Below, in pieces: positions 17,725 to 26,411 of a DNA stretch of 64,000 nucleotides (positions within the stretch are counted from its first letter, which is position 1; each line of letters opens with the position of its first letter). The notes under the pieces were generated by a model that saw only the letters and a program-made list of their open reading frames with translations, was not told where the DNA came from and did no database searches. Source of the stretch: Variibacter sp. GTDB lineage: Bacteria; Pseudomonadota; Alphaproteobacteria; Rhizobiales; Xanthobacteraceae. Position numbers and translations under genes: made by a program. The stretch covers positions 16,725-80,724 of the forward strand of contig JADGHE010000008.1 of assembly GCA_019689555.1 (NCBI GenBank), written 5' to 3'.

Positions 17725-18597
17725 ATGAAACTGGTCGGATTCATCGCCGAAGGCGGACCGCGGCTCGGCGTCGTCGAGGGCGAGCGCCTCATCGATCTCA
17801 ACGCCGTCGACAATCGGCTGCCGGGCGATCTCGCCGCGGTGCTGGCCGCGAACGACGGCGATCTTGCGCCGCTCGCCGCGCTCGCGAGCCGCGCGCCCGC
17901 CTCCGCCTACCGCCCGCTCGAGGGCATCACCTATGCGCTTCCGGTGGCGCGGCCCGGCAAGATCATCTGCCTGGGGTTGAACTATCTCGAGCACGTCAAG
18001 GAAGGCCCCCAGCGCGACAACATCCCGAAATACCCCAGCATCTTTCTGCGTTGCCTGAGCTCGTTCACCGCGCACGAGCAGCCGCTGATGCGCCCTCGCG
18101 CCTCCGAACAGTTCGACTACGAGGCGGAGCTCGTCGCCGTCGTCGGCCGCCGCGCCAAACACCTCACGCCGGACAACGCGCTCTCCTGCATCGTCGGCTA
18201 TGCGTGCGCGAACGAAGGCTCGGTGCGCGAGTTCCAGCGCCACACCACGCAGTGGACCATGGGCAAGAACTTCGACCGCACGGGCGCGATCGGCCCATGG
18301 CTCGTCACCGCCGACGAGCTGCCGCCGGGCGGCGCCGGGCTCAACATCCAGAGCCGCATCAACGGGCAGGTCATGCAATCCGACAACACCGCGAACATGA
18401 TGTTCCCGCTCGTCGAGACGCTCGTCTATCTGACGAAAGGGATCACGCTCGAACCCGGCGACGTCATCCTCACCGGCACGCCGTCCGGCGTCGGCCATGC
18501 GCGCAGGCCGCCGGTGTGGATGAAGGCGGGCGACGTCGTGGAGATCGACATCGAGAAGGTCGGCGTGCTGCGCAACCCGGTCGCGGACGAGCCGTAA
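17725..18597 (+). CDS. Fumarylacetoacetate hydrolase family protein
   Basis: A 290-residue FAH-fold enzyme starting MKLVGFIAEGGPRLGVV. The C-terminal catalytic domain includes GLNYLEHVKEG, the metal-ligand region FDYEAELVAVVG, GYACANEGSVREFQR, and VILTGTPSGVG. This family covers 2-keto-3-deoxy sugar acid dehydratases, acylpyruvases, oxaloacetate decarboxylases and ring-cleavage hydrolases, all Mg/Mn-dependent. Size and layout fit the short bacterial 2-hydroxyhepta-2,4-diene-1,7-dioate isomerase-like group rather than true tyrosine-pathway FAH. ATG 17725 is weakly supported by an upstream AGGA. It is co-oriented with the GTPase and the M24 gene. Confidence 0.88.
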   Translation: MKLVGFIAEGGPRLGVVEGERLIDLNAVDNRLPGDLAAVLAANDGDLAPLAALASRAPASAYRPLEGITYALPVARPGKIICLGLNYLEHVKEGPQRDNIPKYPSIFLRCLSSFTAHEQPLMRPRASEQFDYEAELVAVVGRRAKHLTPDNALSCIVGYACANEGSVREFQRHTTQWTMGKNFDRTGAIGPWLVTADELPPGGAGLNIQSRINGQVMQSDNTANMMFPLVETLVYLTKGITLEPGDVILTGTPSGVGHARRPPVWMKAGDVVEIDIEKVGVLRNPVADEP

Positions 18598-18624
18598 GGC
18601 CGGGCGCTTTCCGGCCGTCTCCCC

Positions 18625-18708
18625 GAGGCGGCCGCGGTGATTTTATGCCGCGTCCCCCCTCAGGGGTCGCGGCAAAAATTTATGCGCCGTCACCCCTGAG
18701 GCGGCCGC
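18625..18708. repeat. Duplicated motifs and hairpin between FAH and M24 genes
   Basis: GAGGCGGCCGC occurs at 18625-18635 and again at 18698-18708. TTTATGC occurs at 18642-18648 and 18679-18685, each followed by a C/G-rich run ending in CCC. A hairpin with GCCGCG/CGCGGC arms (18647-18673) is followed by AAAAATTTA. It looks like a small decayed duplication or a structured intergenic element. Confidence 0.4.
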
Positions 18709-18832
18709 ACGCCTGGTGCGGCCTCCATGCGAGCCCCCGGCCACACCGGGCGCGGGGCCCCGAATTGGCTGCGCCGCGCCCGCAACACGCGCTATCATGC
18801 GGCAAAACCGAAACACCCAGGGAGGACGCTCG

Positions 18833-20131
18833 ATGGACCAGCTCACCGAACCCCGCATCATCCGCGCCGAGGACATCGCCCCGCGCTACGACTGGAAGCG
18901 CGCCCTGCCGGCGCTCGGAACCATGGGCGTCGACTTCGAGGAGCGCGTCGATTTCCGGCGCATGCACCGCTATCGGCTCGGCCGCGCCATGCAGGCGCTG
19001 GAACGGTCCGACCTCGGCGCGCTGCTCTGCCTCGACGTGAACAACATCCGCTATCTCACCTCGACCAAGATCGGCGAGTGGGAGCGCGACAAGCTGTGCC
19101 GCTTCGCGCTGCTGCCGCGCGGCGGCGACCCGATCCTGTGGGACTTCGGCTCGGCCGCGGTGCACCACCGGCTCTACGTGCCGTGGCTCAAGCCCGAGAA
19201 CTGCAGGGCGGGCCTGCTCGGCATGCGCGGGACGATCCCGCCGTCGTTCGGCCTGATGAAACATCACGCCGAGGAGATCGCCTCGATCCTGCGCGAGGCG
19301 GGGGTGGCCGACATGCCGGTCGGCGTCGATCTCATCGAGCCGGCCTTCATGTTCGAGCTGGAGAGGGCCGGGCTCAAGGTGGTGGACGGGCAGCAGACCA
19401 TGCTCGAGGCGCGAGAGATCAAGTCGATCGACGAGATCGCGCTGCTCAACCGCGCCGCCGCCATGGTCGACGGCGCTTATCAGCTCATCAACGAGCATCT
19501 GAAGCCCGGCGTGCGCGAGAGCGACATCGTCGCCATGGCGACCGAGTTCCTCTACCGCAACGGCTCCGACGACGTGGAGGCGATCAACGCCATTTCCGGC
19601 GAGCGCTGCAACCCGCATCCGCACAACTTCACCGATCGCATGATCCGCCCCGGCGACCAGGCCTTCTTCGACATCCTGCAGTCGTTCATGGGCTATCGCA
19701 CCTGCTACTACCGCACCTTCAACGTCGGGCGCGCCACGCCGGCGCAGATCGACGCCTACAAGCGCTGCCGCGAATGGCTCGACAAGGCGATCGCGCTGAT
19801 CAAGCCCGGCGTCACCACGGACCGCATCGCGAGCGTGTGGCCGAAGGCGGAGGAGTTCGGCTTCCCGGACGAGCTGTCGGCCTTCGGCCTGCAGTTCGGC
19901 CACGGGCTCGGCCTTGCGCTGCACGAGAGGCCGATCATCTCGCGCGTGGTCTCGCTCACGCATCCGATGGAGATCAAGGAGGGCATGGTCTTCGCGCTCG
20001 AGACCTACTGCCCGGCAGCCGACGGCTACTCCGCGGCGCGCATCGAGGAGGAGGTGGTCGTCACCGACACCGGCTGCCGCGTGATCACGCTCTTCCCCGC
20101 CGAGGAGCTGCCGATCGCCAACAAGTACTGA
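18833..20131 (+). CDS. M24 (creatinase/Xaa-Pro peptidase fold) family protein with altered metal site
   Basis: A 432-residue pita-bread-fold protein with an N-terminal creatinase-like domain (about 40-190) and a C-terminal M24 domain (about 200-430). A GGAGG seven bases before ATG 18833 sets the start. Of the five usual dimetal ligands, D280 (FFDIL), H357 (FGHGLG), E390 (FALETY) and a Glu of IEEE (405-407) are present. The second Asp, expected 11 residues after the first, is Cys291 (YRTCYYRTF). Relatives include Xaa-Pro peptidases, creatinase and the DMSP lyase DddP, so peptidase, amidinohydrolase-like or lyase chemistry is possible. It ends the co-oriented block after the FAH-type gene. Confidence 0.88.
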   Translation: MDQLTEPRIIRAEDIAPRYDWKRALPALGTMGVDFEERVDFRRMHRYRLGRAMQALERSDLGALLCLDVNNIRYLTSTKIGEWERDKLCRFALLPRGGDPILWDFGSAAVHHRLYVPWLKPENCRAGLLGMRGTIPPSFGLMKHHAEEIASILREAGVADMPVGVDLIEPAFMFELERAGLKVVDGQQTMLEAREIKSIDEIALLNRAAAMVDGAYQLINEHLKPGVRESDIVAMATEFLYRNGSDDVEAINAISGERCNPHPHNFTDRMIRPGDQAFFDILQSFMGYRTCYYRTFNVGRATPAQIDAYKRCREWLDKAIALIKPGVTTDRIASVWPKAEEFGFPDELSAFGLQFGHGLGLALHERPIISRVVSLTHPMEIKEGMVFALETYCPAADGYSAARIEEEVVVTDTGCRVITLFPAEELPIANKY

Positions 20132-20289
20132 GGTCCGCTCTCGAGGGCCCTGCGGCCTCGGCTATCGGAGCGGCGGGAGCCGGCGGCGTGCGCGCGCCGA
20201 CGTGCGGCGCGGGCGCGCTGGTGGCGGAATGCGCCGGCGCGGAAGAAGCCTGGCGAAAGAGCCGCGCGGCCATCGAGAAAGCGCGCCCG

Positions 20290-20637
20290 TCACCAGCGAT
20301 GGAAGATGAAGAAGGCGCCGAGCGCGATGAGCGCAAATCCCACCGCGTGGTTCCAGGTGAACGCCTCCTTCAGATAGAACACCGAAAAGCCCGCGAACAC
20401 GACGAGGGTGATAACCTCCTGGATCGTCTTGAGCTGGGCCGTCGAATAGACGGAGCTGCCCAGCCGGTTCGCCGGCACCGCAAGACAGTATTCGATGAAG
20501 GCGATGCCCCAGCTCGCCACGATGGCGAGGAGGAGCGGCGAGGACTTGTACTTGAGGTGCCCGTACCACGCGAAGGTCATGAAGACGTTGGAGCAGGCAA
20601 GAAGCAGAATCGGCGTCAGCGCGGCGGGAACGGACAT
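20290..20637 (-). CDS. DUF486 (DMT-superfamily) small membrane protein
   Basis: A 115-residue protein with four hydrophobic segments, starting MSVPAALTPILLLACSNVFM and ending ALGAFFIFHRW. It contains the DUF486 pattern TFAWYGHLK and the segment IEYCLAVPANRLG. DUF486 proteins belong to the drug/metabolite transporter superfamily and are the size of SMR-type half-transporters; no substrate is established. ATG 20637 is preferred over the longer frame because the added N-terminus is Arg-rich and breaks the family pattern. It lies 113 bases downstream of the GlyS-C gene, same strand. Confidence 0.87.
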   Translation of the reverse strand: MSVPAALTPILLLACSNVFMTFAWYGHLKYKSSPLLLAIVASWGIAFIEYCLAVPANRLGSSVYSTAQLKTIQEVITLVVFAGFSVFYLKEAFTWNHAVGFALIALGAFFIFHRW

Positions 20638-20750
20638 CGGCGCGATGGAATCACGAGGAGGTCGGTGAGCGCGCACCTTTACCACAGGGGCGGCGCGGTC
20701 TCACCTTTCGGCGGCGGCTCCGCGCGCCGCCGCGCAAGACGCAAGCAGGC

Positions 20751-21320
20751 TCAGCCTTCGATCTTGGAGAAGTCGGCGACGGAGCACAGGACCCCGCGCA
20801 GCTCGTTGAGCAGCCTCAGGCGGTTCTGCCGCTGATCCGGCTCGCCCGTTTCGACCGGAACGCGGCTGAAGAAGGCCTGGATGAAGGGCCGGAGCAGGGT
20901 GATCTCCCGCATCGCCTGATCGAAGTCCGCACGCGCCTGCGCGGCCGCGACCTCGCGCCGCGCCACCGCGATGGCGATCGCCATCTCGCGCTCCTCCCTG
21001 TGCAGGTAGAGGCGCGGGTCCGGCCTGTCGTCGCAGCGCGCCACGCCCCCGTGGTCTTGCCCCGCGACGAGCGCGTTCGCTCGTCGGTAGCTCGCGAGGA
21101 GGAATTGGCCGCCTTCGGTTTCGAGGAGCCGGTTCAATGCGCCCGCCCAGCGGAAGATCCGGACGAGATCCTGCAACGCCGCGGCATCGTCCATGGGATG
21201 GCCCCCGCCGCTCGCCTCGTAGCAGGCGAGCACGGCCTCCAGCACGTCCTCGCGCGTTCGGTGGTCGTGCAGCAGCGCCTTCACGCTTTCGCAGGTCAGA
21301 ACGCGGGCGGATTGGGCCAT
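20751..21320 (-). CDS. Free-standing paralogue of the glycyl-tRNA synthetase beta C-terminal domain
   Basis: A 189-residue protein that aligns along its length with the last part of GlyS encoded next to it: in the final 24 residues 17 are identical, ending in the same VADFSKIEG. Upstream matches include LLASYRRANALV versus [12 protein letters not shown]. This is the helical DALR-type anticodon-binding region; the catalytic-side and HD-like parts of GlyS are absent. GGGAGGGG three bases before ATG 21320 argues it is translated. Overall divergence from GlyS is substantial, so it is not a fresh duplication. A hairpin (20711-20733) follows the stop. Possible roles are tRNA-Gly binding or GlyS modulation; both are inference. 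Confidence 0.78.
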   Translation of the reverse strand: MAQSARVLTCESVKALLHDHRTREDVLEAVLACYEASGGGHPMDDAAALQDLVRIFRWAGALNRLLETEGGQFLLASYRRANALVAGQDHGGVARCDDRPDPRLYLHREEREMAIAIAVARREVAAAQARADFDQAMREITLLRPFIQAFFSRVPVETGEPDQRQNRLRLLNELRGVLCSVADFSKIEG

Positions 21321-21556
21321 CGTCCCCTCCCAGGTTCGGCGGACCCTTCGCCTGAGGCGGCACGGCCGCCGGCGGCCATCTCAACGCGCGGAGGGGGGCG
21401 GCCAGCCATGGACGATTTGAAACACGGTTTCCGCCGCGGAAACGCCGGACGCGGAAACTGTCGCGAATGCACGCGGCTTTCGCCGCGCGTTCGAGAATTT
21501 CGGTGCGCGCGCCCGCCGCGCCGCCGCAGAATGCGCCCGTCACGGAAGGCGCAGAA

Positions 21557-21572
21557 CGCCTTCGCGAAGGCG
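21557..21572 (-). terminator. Palindrome directly after glyS
   Basis: CGCCTTCGCGAAGGCG is a perfect 16-base palindrome two bases after the glyS stop, followed on the minus strand by TTCTGC. It can form a short hairpin that could terminate or protect glyQS mRNA; a real T-run is lacking. Confidence 0.35.
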
Positions 21573-21574
21573 CG

Positions 21575-23809
21575 TCAGCCCTCGATCTTGGAGAAGTCGG
21601 CGACCGCGCGCGTGGCCTCGCGGATCTCGTTGAGGAGCTTCAGGCGGTTTTCGCGGCGGGCGGGCATGTCCACGTTGACCGTCACCTTGTCGAAGAAGGC
21701 GTCGACGAAGGGACGCAGCCTGGCGATCGCCTGCATGGCCTGCTCGAAGTCCTCGCGCGCGACCGCAGCCTCGGCCTCGCGCTTGGCTTCGGCGATGGCG
21801 GCGGCGAGCTCGCGCTCCTCCGCCTGGTCGTAGAGCTCCGCCCGCGGCGCGCCGGCATAGGTGCGGCCGTCCTTCTTCTCCTCGATGCGGATGATGTTCG
21901 TCGCCCGCTTGTAGCCGGCGAGCAAATTCTTGCCGTCCTCGCTGTCGAGGAACCTCGCCAGGGCCTCGATGCGGCGCACGATGAGCAGCAGGTCGTCCTG
22001 GCCTTCGAGCGCGAACACCGCATCGACGAGATCGTGCCGCGCGCCCTGCTCGCGCAGCTGCACCTTCAGGCGATCGGCGAAGAAGGCGAGCAGGCTGCCC
22101 GCCTCGCCGAGATCGCTGTGCGCCTGAACGAGGCTCCCGCGCATGACGTGGGCGGTTCCGCTGCGGGAGATGAGCACTTCGAGCTTGATCGCAAGCTCGA
22201 TGTCCGAGGCGCTCAAGGCCTCGATGTCCCGCTGCAGCGGCTCCAGCGCCGCCACCGCCTCGGCGAGCGCCTCGTCGCGGCGCACGCTAGCGAAGTGACG
22301 CCACAGGATCGGCTGAAGATTCAGCCGCAAGGCGTTTTCGAGCACGATGCGGATGACGCCGAGTGCCGCGCGGCGCAGCGCATAGGGGTCCTTCGAGCCG
22401 GTCGGCTTTTCGTCGATCGCCCAGAAGCCGACCAGCGTGTCGATCTTGTCCGCGAGCGCGACCGCGACCGCGACCGGGTCGGTCGGCACGCGGTCGCTCG
22501 GACCGAGCGGCTTGTAGTGCTCCTCGAGCGCGCTCGCGACGCTTTCCTCCTCCCCCTGCGCCAGCGCGTAGTACTTGCCCATCAGGCCCTGCAGTTCGGG
22601 AAACTCGCCGACCATCTCGGTGACGAGATCGGCCTTGGCGAGGCGCGCCGCGCGCGCCGCCTTGTCGGGGTCGGCGCCGACCGCGGGCGCGAGCTCCCGC
22701 GCAAGGCGTTCGATGCGCTCCACGCGCTCGGCCTGCGTGCCGAGCTTCTCGTGGAAGATGATCTCCTTGAGCTTCGGCAGCCGGCGCTCGAGCGGCGTCT
22801 TGAGGTCCGTTTCGTAGAAGAACTTGGCGTCCGCAAGCCGCGCGCGGATCACGCGCTCGTTGCCGGCCACGATCGCCCTGCCGCCGTCGGCGGGCTCCGT
22901 GTTGGCGACGAGGATGAAACGCGGGGCGAGGCTCCCGTCCGGCTTGCGCAGCACGAAGCACTTCTGGTTGTTGCGGATCGTCGTGCGGATGACTTCCGGC
23001 GGGATCGACAGAAAGCTTTCGTCGAAGGCGCCCATCAGCACCACGGGCCATTCCACGAGACCCGCGACCTCGGCGGCGAGGCCCGCATCCTCGACGAGTT
23101 CGTAGCCCTGCGCGAAGGCGAGGTTCTTGGCGTCGGCGAGGATGATCTCCTGCCGGCGCGCGGCGTCGAGCACGACCTTCGCGCGCTCGAGCTTGGCCAC
23201 GTAATCGTCCAGCCGGCGCACCGCGAAGGGCTCCGGCGCGAGGAAGCGGTGGCCCCGCGTAATATCGCCGGCGGCGATGCCGTCGACCGCGAAAGGAACG
23301 ATGTCCGGCTCCTCGGTCTCGGGCCCGAAGGTGGCGACGATCGAATGCAGGGGCCTCACCCAGTTCAGCGAACCGTTGGCCCAGCGCATGGATTTCGGCC
23401 ACGGAAAGGTGCGGATCACGTCCGGCAGGATCTCGGCGAGGAGGTCGATCGTGGCGCGGCCGGGCCGCTCGATCACCGCAACATAGAACGCGCCTTTCTT
23501 CGCATCCCTTTCGATCTTCGCCTGCTCGATCGAGGTCAGGCCGGCGCTCTTGAGAAAGCCTTCGATCGCCTTTTCGGGCGCGCCGACGCGGGGGCCGCGC
23601 CGCTCCTCGCGCACGGCGGGCTGCATCACGGGCAGGCCCTGGACCCAGAGCGCGAGCCGGCGCGGGGTCGCGAAGGCGCGCGCGCCCTCATAGACGAGGC
23701 CGGCGTCGACCAGCCGGTCGGTCACGAGCTTCTTCAGGTCGTCGGCCGCCCTCGCCTGCATGCGGGCGGGGATTTCCTCGGACAGGAGTTCGAGCAGAAG
23801 GTCGGGCAT
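21575..23809 (-). CDS. glyS: Glycine--tRNA ligase beta subunit
   Basis: The beta subunit of the alpha2-beta2 bacterial glycyl-tRNA synthetase, which recognises tRNA-Gly. The 744-residue protein starts [18 protein letters not shown], the family N-terminus, and ends VADFSKIEG after a helical anticodon-binding domain. ATG 23809 is chosen over an upstream ATG because only the former matches the family start. It follows glyQ by 114 bases and would be co-transcribed. Its C-terminal domain is duplicated as a separate gene directly downstream, which is unusual. Confidence 0.97.
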   Translation of the reverse strand: MPDLLLELLSEEIPARMQARAADDLKKLVTDRLVDAGLVYEGARAFATPRRLALWVQGLPVMQPAVREERRGPRVGAPEKAIEGFLKSAGLTSIEQAKIERDAKKGAFYVAVIERPGRATIDLLAEILPDVIRTFPWPKSMRWANGSLNWVRPLHSIVATFGPETEEPDIVPFAVDGIAAGDITRGHRFLAPEPFAVRRLDDYVAKLERAKVVLDAARRQEIILADAKNLAFAQGYELVEDAGLAAEVAGLVEWPVVLMGAFDESFLSIPPEVIRTTIRNNQKCFVLRKPDGSLAPRFILVANTEPADGGRAIVAGNERVIRARLADAKFFYETDLKTPLERRLPKLKEIIFHEKLGTQAERVERIERLARELAPAVGADPDKAARAARLAKADLVTEMVGEFPELQGLMGKYYALAQGEEESVASALEEHYKPLGPSDRVPTDPVAVAVALADKIDTLVGFWAIDEKPTGSKDPYALRRAALGVIRIVLENALRLNLQPILWRHFASVRRDEALAEAVAALEPLQRDIEALSASDIELAIKLEVLISRSGTAHVMRGSLVQAHSDLGEAGSLLAFFADRLKVQLREQGARHDLVDAVFALEGQDDLLLIVRRIEALARFLDSEDGKNLLAGYKRATNIIRIEEKKDGRTYAGAPRAELYDQAEERELAAAIAEAKREAEAAVAREDFEQAMQAIARLRPFVDAFFDKVTVNVDMPARRENRLKLLNEIREATRAVADFSKIEG

Positions 23810-23923
23810 GTGCGACAACACCGGGTCGGGACGGCCGCAGGTAGCAGGCGGTGCGGCGCTTGTCACCCCGGCCGTGCGCCCGACGCGCGCCCCGCGCCGG
23901 GCCGAGAATCCGGACTTCCGGAC

Positions 23924-24874
23924 TCAGGCGGCGCCGCCCGCCTCGGTCGCGAGCCAGGCCTCGCCGCACGCCCTGGCGAGCTCGCGCACGCGCAGGATGT
24001 AGCTCTGCCGCTCGGTGACGGAGATCACGCCGCGCGCATCGAGCAGGTTGAAGACGTGGCTCGCCTTGATGCACTGGTCATAGGCCGGCAGCGCCATGAG
24101 GTGGCGGCGGGTCTTGGCGTCCTCGCCTCCGTCGGCCCAGCCCGCTTCGAGATATTTGCGGCACGCGGCTTCGGCCATCTTGAACTGCTCGAACAGCATT
24201 TCGACGTCGGCGTGCTCGAAATTGTGCCGAGAATATTCCTGCTCCGCCTGCAGGAAGACGTCGCCGTAGGTGACCTTGCGGGCGTCGTCCCGGCCGTTGA
24301 AATTGAGGTCGAAGACGCGGTCGACGCCCTGCACGTACATGGCGAGCCGCTCGAGGCCGTAGGTCAGTTCGCCCGAGACGGGCCGGCACTCGAAGCCGGC
24401 GACCTGCTGGAAATAGGTGAACTGCGACACTTCCATGCCGTCGCACCAGCATTCCCAGCCGAGCCCCCAGGCCCCGAGCGTGGGGCTCTCCCAGTCGTCC
24501 TCGACGAAACGGATGTCGTGCACCGCAGGGTCTATGCCGATGGCATAGAGCGACTTGAGGTAGAGTTCCTGCAGATCGGGCGGGGAGGGCTTCAGGATGA
24601 CCTGGAACTGATAGTAGTGCTGCAGCCGATTGGGGTTTTCGCCGTAGCGGCCGTCCTTCGGGCGCCGCGAGGGCTGCACATAGGCGGCGTTCCAGGGGCG
24701 CGGGCCGAGTGCGCGCAGCGTCGTCGCCGGATGGAAGGTGCCGGCGCCCACTTCCATGTCGTAGGGCTGCAGGATGACACAGCCCCAGTCGGCCCAGAAT
24801 CTCTGCAACGCGAGGATCAGGCCCTGGAACGAGCGTTCCGGGCGCATGTGCGGCGGCAGGTCGGCGTCCTTCAT
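23924..24874 (-). CDS. glyQ: Glycine--tRNA ligase alpha subunit
   Basis: The alpha subunit carries the class II catalytic core that activates glycine. The 316-residue protein contains the family stretches [36 protein letters not shown] and [11 protein letters not shown]. The C-terminal ATEAGGAA tail is slightly longer than in E. coli. The next methionine (residue 10) is an alternative start. It precedes glyS and follows speE on the minus strand. Confidence 0.97.
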   Translation of the reverse strand: MKDADLPPHMRPERSFQGLILALQRFWADWGCVILQPYDMEVGAGTFHPATTLRALGPRPWNAAYVQPSRRPKDGRYGENPNRLQHYYQFQVILKPSPPDLQELYLKSLYAIGIDPAVHDIRFVEDDWESPTLGAWGLGWECWCDGMEVSQFTYFQQVAGFECRPVSGELTYGLERLAMYVQGVDRVFDLNFNGRDDARKVTYGDVFLQAEQEYSRHNFEHADVEMLFEQFKMAEAACRKYLEAGWADGGEDAKTRRHLMALPAYDQCIKASHVFNLLDARGVISVTERQSYILRVRELARACGEAWLATEAGGAA

Positions 24875-24952
24875 CGGGGGTCTGTCGGCGGTGCTGGGCG
24901 GCGCCGGCCGCGGCCGGCGCGCGCGGACCCTATCGGACGGGCTCCGGACCGG

Positions 24953-25807
24953 TCAAGGCGTGCGGCTTCCCGGAAGCGGCGCGAAAGACGGCGCCAGAGT
25001 GAAGGCCGCCCGGTGCACCTCGGGCGAATAGTAGCGCGTCTTCCCGCGGAGCGCCTTGAAGCGCTGCCGCAGGGTCTTCATCGGCGGCCGCAGCGCCGCG
25101 AGGGACTCGCCTGCGGCGACGAGCGCCAGCATCCCGGCCGCATAGGTCGGGACCGGCGCCAGAAACGGCCTCGCCGCCCCGAAGGTCGCCTCCAGACGGG
25201 CGCAGACGGCCTGCAGCTCGCCCGGCTGAAAGAACGGCGCCCCGCTCTGGAGCGCGACGATGCCGCGCGGCCGAAGCAGCTTCCGGCAATCGCGGTAGAA
25301 GGATTCCGAGAAAAGCTGCTCGCCGGGACCGATCGGATCGGTCGAATCGATGATGATGACGTCGAACGTCTGCCCGGTTTCGGCGACGTATCGCGCCCCG
25401 TCGCGCACGATCACCTCGGCGCGCGGATCGTCGAAAGCGCCGTCGGAAACGCCCGGGAAAAAGCGCCGCGACAGCGCGATGACGTCCTTGTCGAGCTCGA
25501 CCAGCACGGCTTGATGGACCGGGTGCTTGAGCACCTCCTTCAGAGTGCCGCCATCGCCGCCGCCGATGATGAGGACGCGCTGCGCCTGCCCATGTGCCAT
25601 CAACGGCACATGGGCGATCATCTCATGGTAGATGTGATTGTCGCGCTCGGTGAGCTGGATGATGCCGTCGAGCACCAGCACCCTGCCGAAGATCGGATTT
25701 TCGAAGACGAGCACGTCCTGAAACTCGGTGCGGGACTGGTGAAGAACCGTCTCGACCGTGAAGATTTGCGCGTGGTGCTGGTACAGCTTCTCCTGGAAGG
25801 ACTTCAC
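24953..25807 (-). CDS. speE: Spermidine synthase (polyamine aminopropyltransferase)
   Basis: SpeE transfers the aminopropyl group of decarboxylated S-adenosylmethionine to putrescine. The 284-residue protein has the SAM-type motif IIGGGDGGTLKEVLKH, the acidic VELDKDVIALSRRFFP and the catalytic-loop IIIDSTDPIGPGEQLFSESFY. GTG 25807 overlaps the TGA of speD (GTGA), giving translational coupling. It works directly with SpeD encoded upstream: SpeD supplies the aminopropyl donor. Confidence 0.96.
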   Translation of the reverse strand: MKSFQEKLYQHHAQIFTVETVLHQSRTEFQDVLVFENPIFGRVLVLDGIIQLTERDNHIYHEMIAHVPLMAHGQAQRVLIIGGGDGGTLKEVLKHPVHQAVLVELDKDVIALSRRFFPGVSDGAFDDPRAEVIVRDGARYVAETGQTFDVIIIDSTDPIGPGEQLFSESFYRDCRKLLRPRGIVALQSGAPFFQPGELQAVCARLEATFGAARPFLAPVPTYAAGMLALVAAGESLAALRPPMKTLRQRFKALRGKTRYYSPEVHRAAFTLAPSFAPLPGSRTP

Positions 25808-26319
25808 GGCATCAGTCCTCGCTTGTGTTCGGAGATCGTCAGCATGCCGGGCGCGAAGGCGCGCCGAAATACGTCGATGGCCTTGAGCGGCTCGGCCCTG
25901 CCGCACATGAACACGTCGATCGCCGCGTAGGCGTATTCCGGCCAAGTGTGTATCGAGATGTGGCTTTCGGCGAGAATGGCCACTCCGGTGATGCCGCCGT
26001 TCGGCGTGAAGCAGTGGAGATCGATGTTGAGGAGCGTCGCCCGGGCAGCCTCCGCCGCGCTGCGCAGCGCGTTCTCCACGACTTCCGTGTCGTCGAGGTT
26101 CGACGCCTGCCACAGATCGACGATGAGATGCGTTCCGGCAAAGCGCATGCCGTCGCGCTCGACGAAGTGGTCGTGGTTTCGGGCCGTGCTGTTCGCAATG
26201 GCGCGAAGGGCGTCGAGCGTCGTCGCCCGATCAGCGTGGTGCGGTGGTTCGCTTTTTCCGTGGCGGGTAAGCGGGCCGTTCGAGAGCGCAGCCATGCTGA
26301 CGCGGGAAGTTTTTTCCAT
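25804..26319 (-). CDS. speD: S-adenosylmethionine decarboxylase proenzyme
   Basis: SpeD decarboxylates S-adenosylmethionine using a pyruvoyl group formed by self-cleavage at a serine. The cleavage motif LAESHISIHTWPE is present (Ser119), as in the short Bacillus/Thermotoga class rather than the long E. coli class. The 171-residue length is explained by an N-terminal extension of about 40-50 residues that lies outside the domain. A TGGAGG five bases before ATG 26319 supports the long start; ATG at residue 9 is possible. It is the first gene of the speD-speE pair. Confidence 0.94.
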   Translation of the reverse strand: MEKTSRVSMAALSNGPLTRHGKSEPPHHADRATTLDALRAIANSTARNHDHFVERDGMRFAGTHLIVDLWQASNLDDTEVVENALRSAAEAARATLLNIDLHCFTPNGGITGVAILAESHISIHTWPEYAYAAIDVFMCGRAEPLKAIDVFRRAFAPGMLTISEHKRGLMP

Positions 26320-26364
26320 TCATTCCTCCACGTTGGCAGGAGCCCTGCCGGTCAACACAAATAA

Positions 26365-26398
26365 CGAGAAAACCGCCCCGCGCGTTGCCGCCGGGCGG
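26365..26398 (-). terminator. Intrinsic terminator after rnk
   Basis: On the minus strand CCGCCC (26398-26393) pairs with GGGCGG (26378-26373), followed by TTTTCTCGTTATTTG. It lies between the rnk stop and the speD start and would separate the two transcription units. Confidence 0.45.
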
Positions 26399-26411
26399 CT
26401 AAGATCATCGC

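Noticed and set aside
12811..18498. A 1895-codon open frame on the minus strand
   Set aside because: It lies antisense to six well-supported genes, has Arg/Asp/His/Val-rich composition typical of G+C-rich shadow frames, and shows no family motif.
17725..18597. Linking the FAH-family gene with maiA as one tyrosine-degradation pathway
   Set aside because: The genes are 27 kb apart, the FAH protein belongs to a shorter subgroup, and homogentisate dioxygenase is absent.
21467..25930. A 1487-codon open frame on the plus strand
   Set aside because: It is antisense to glyS, glyQ and speE, all certain by motif, and has shadow-frame composition.
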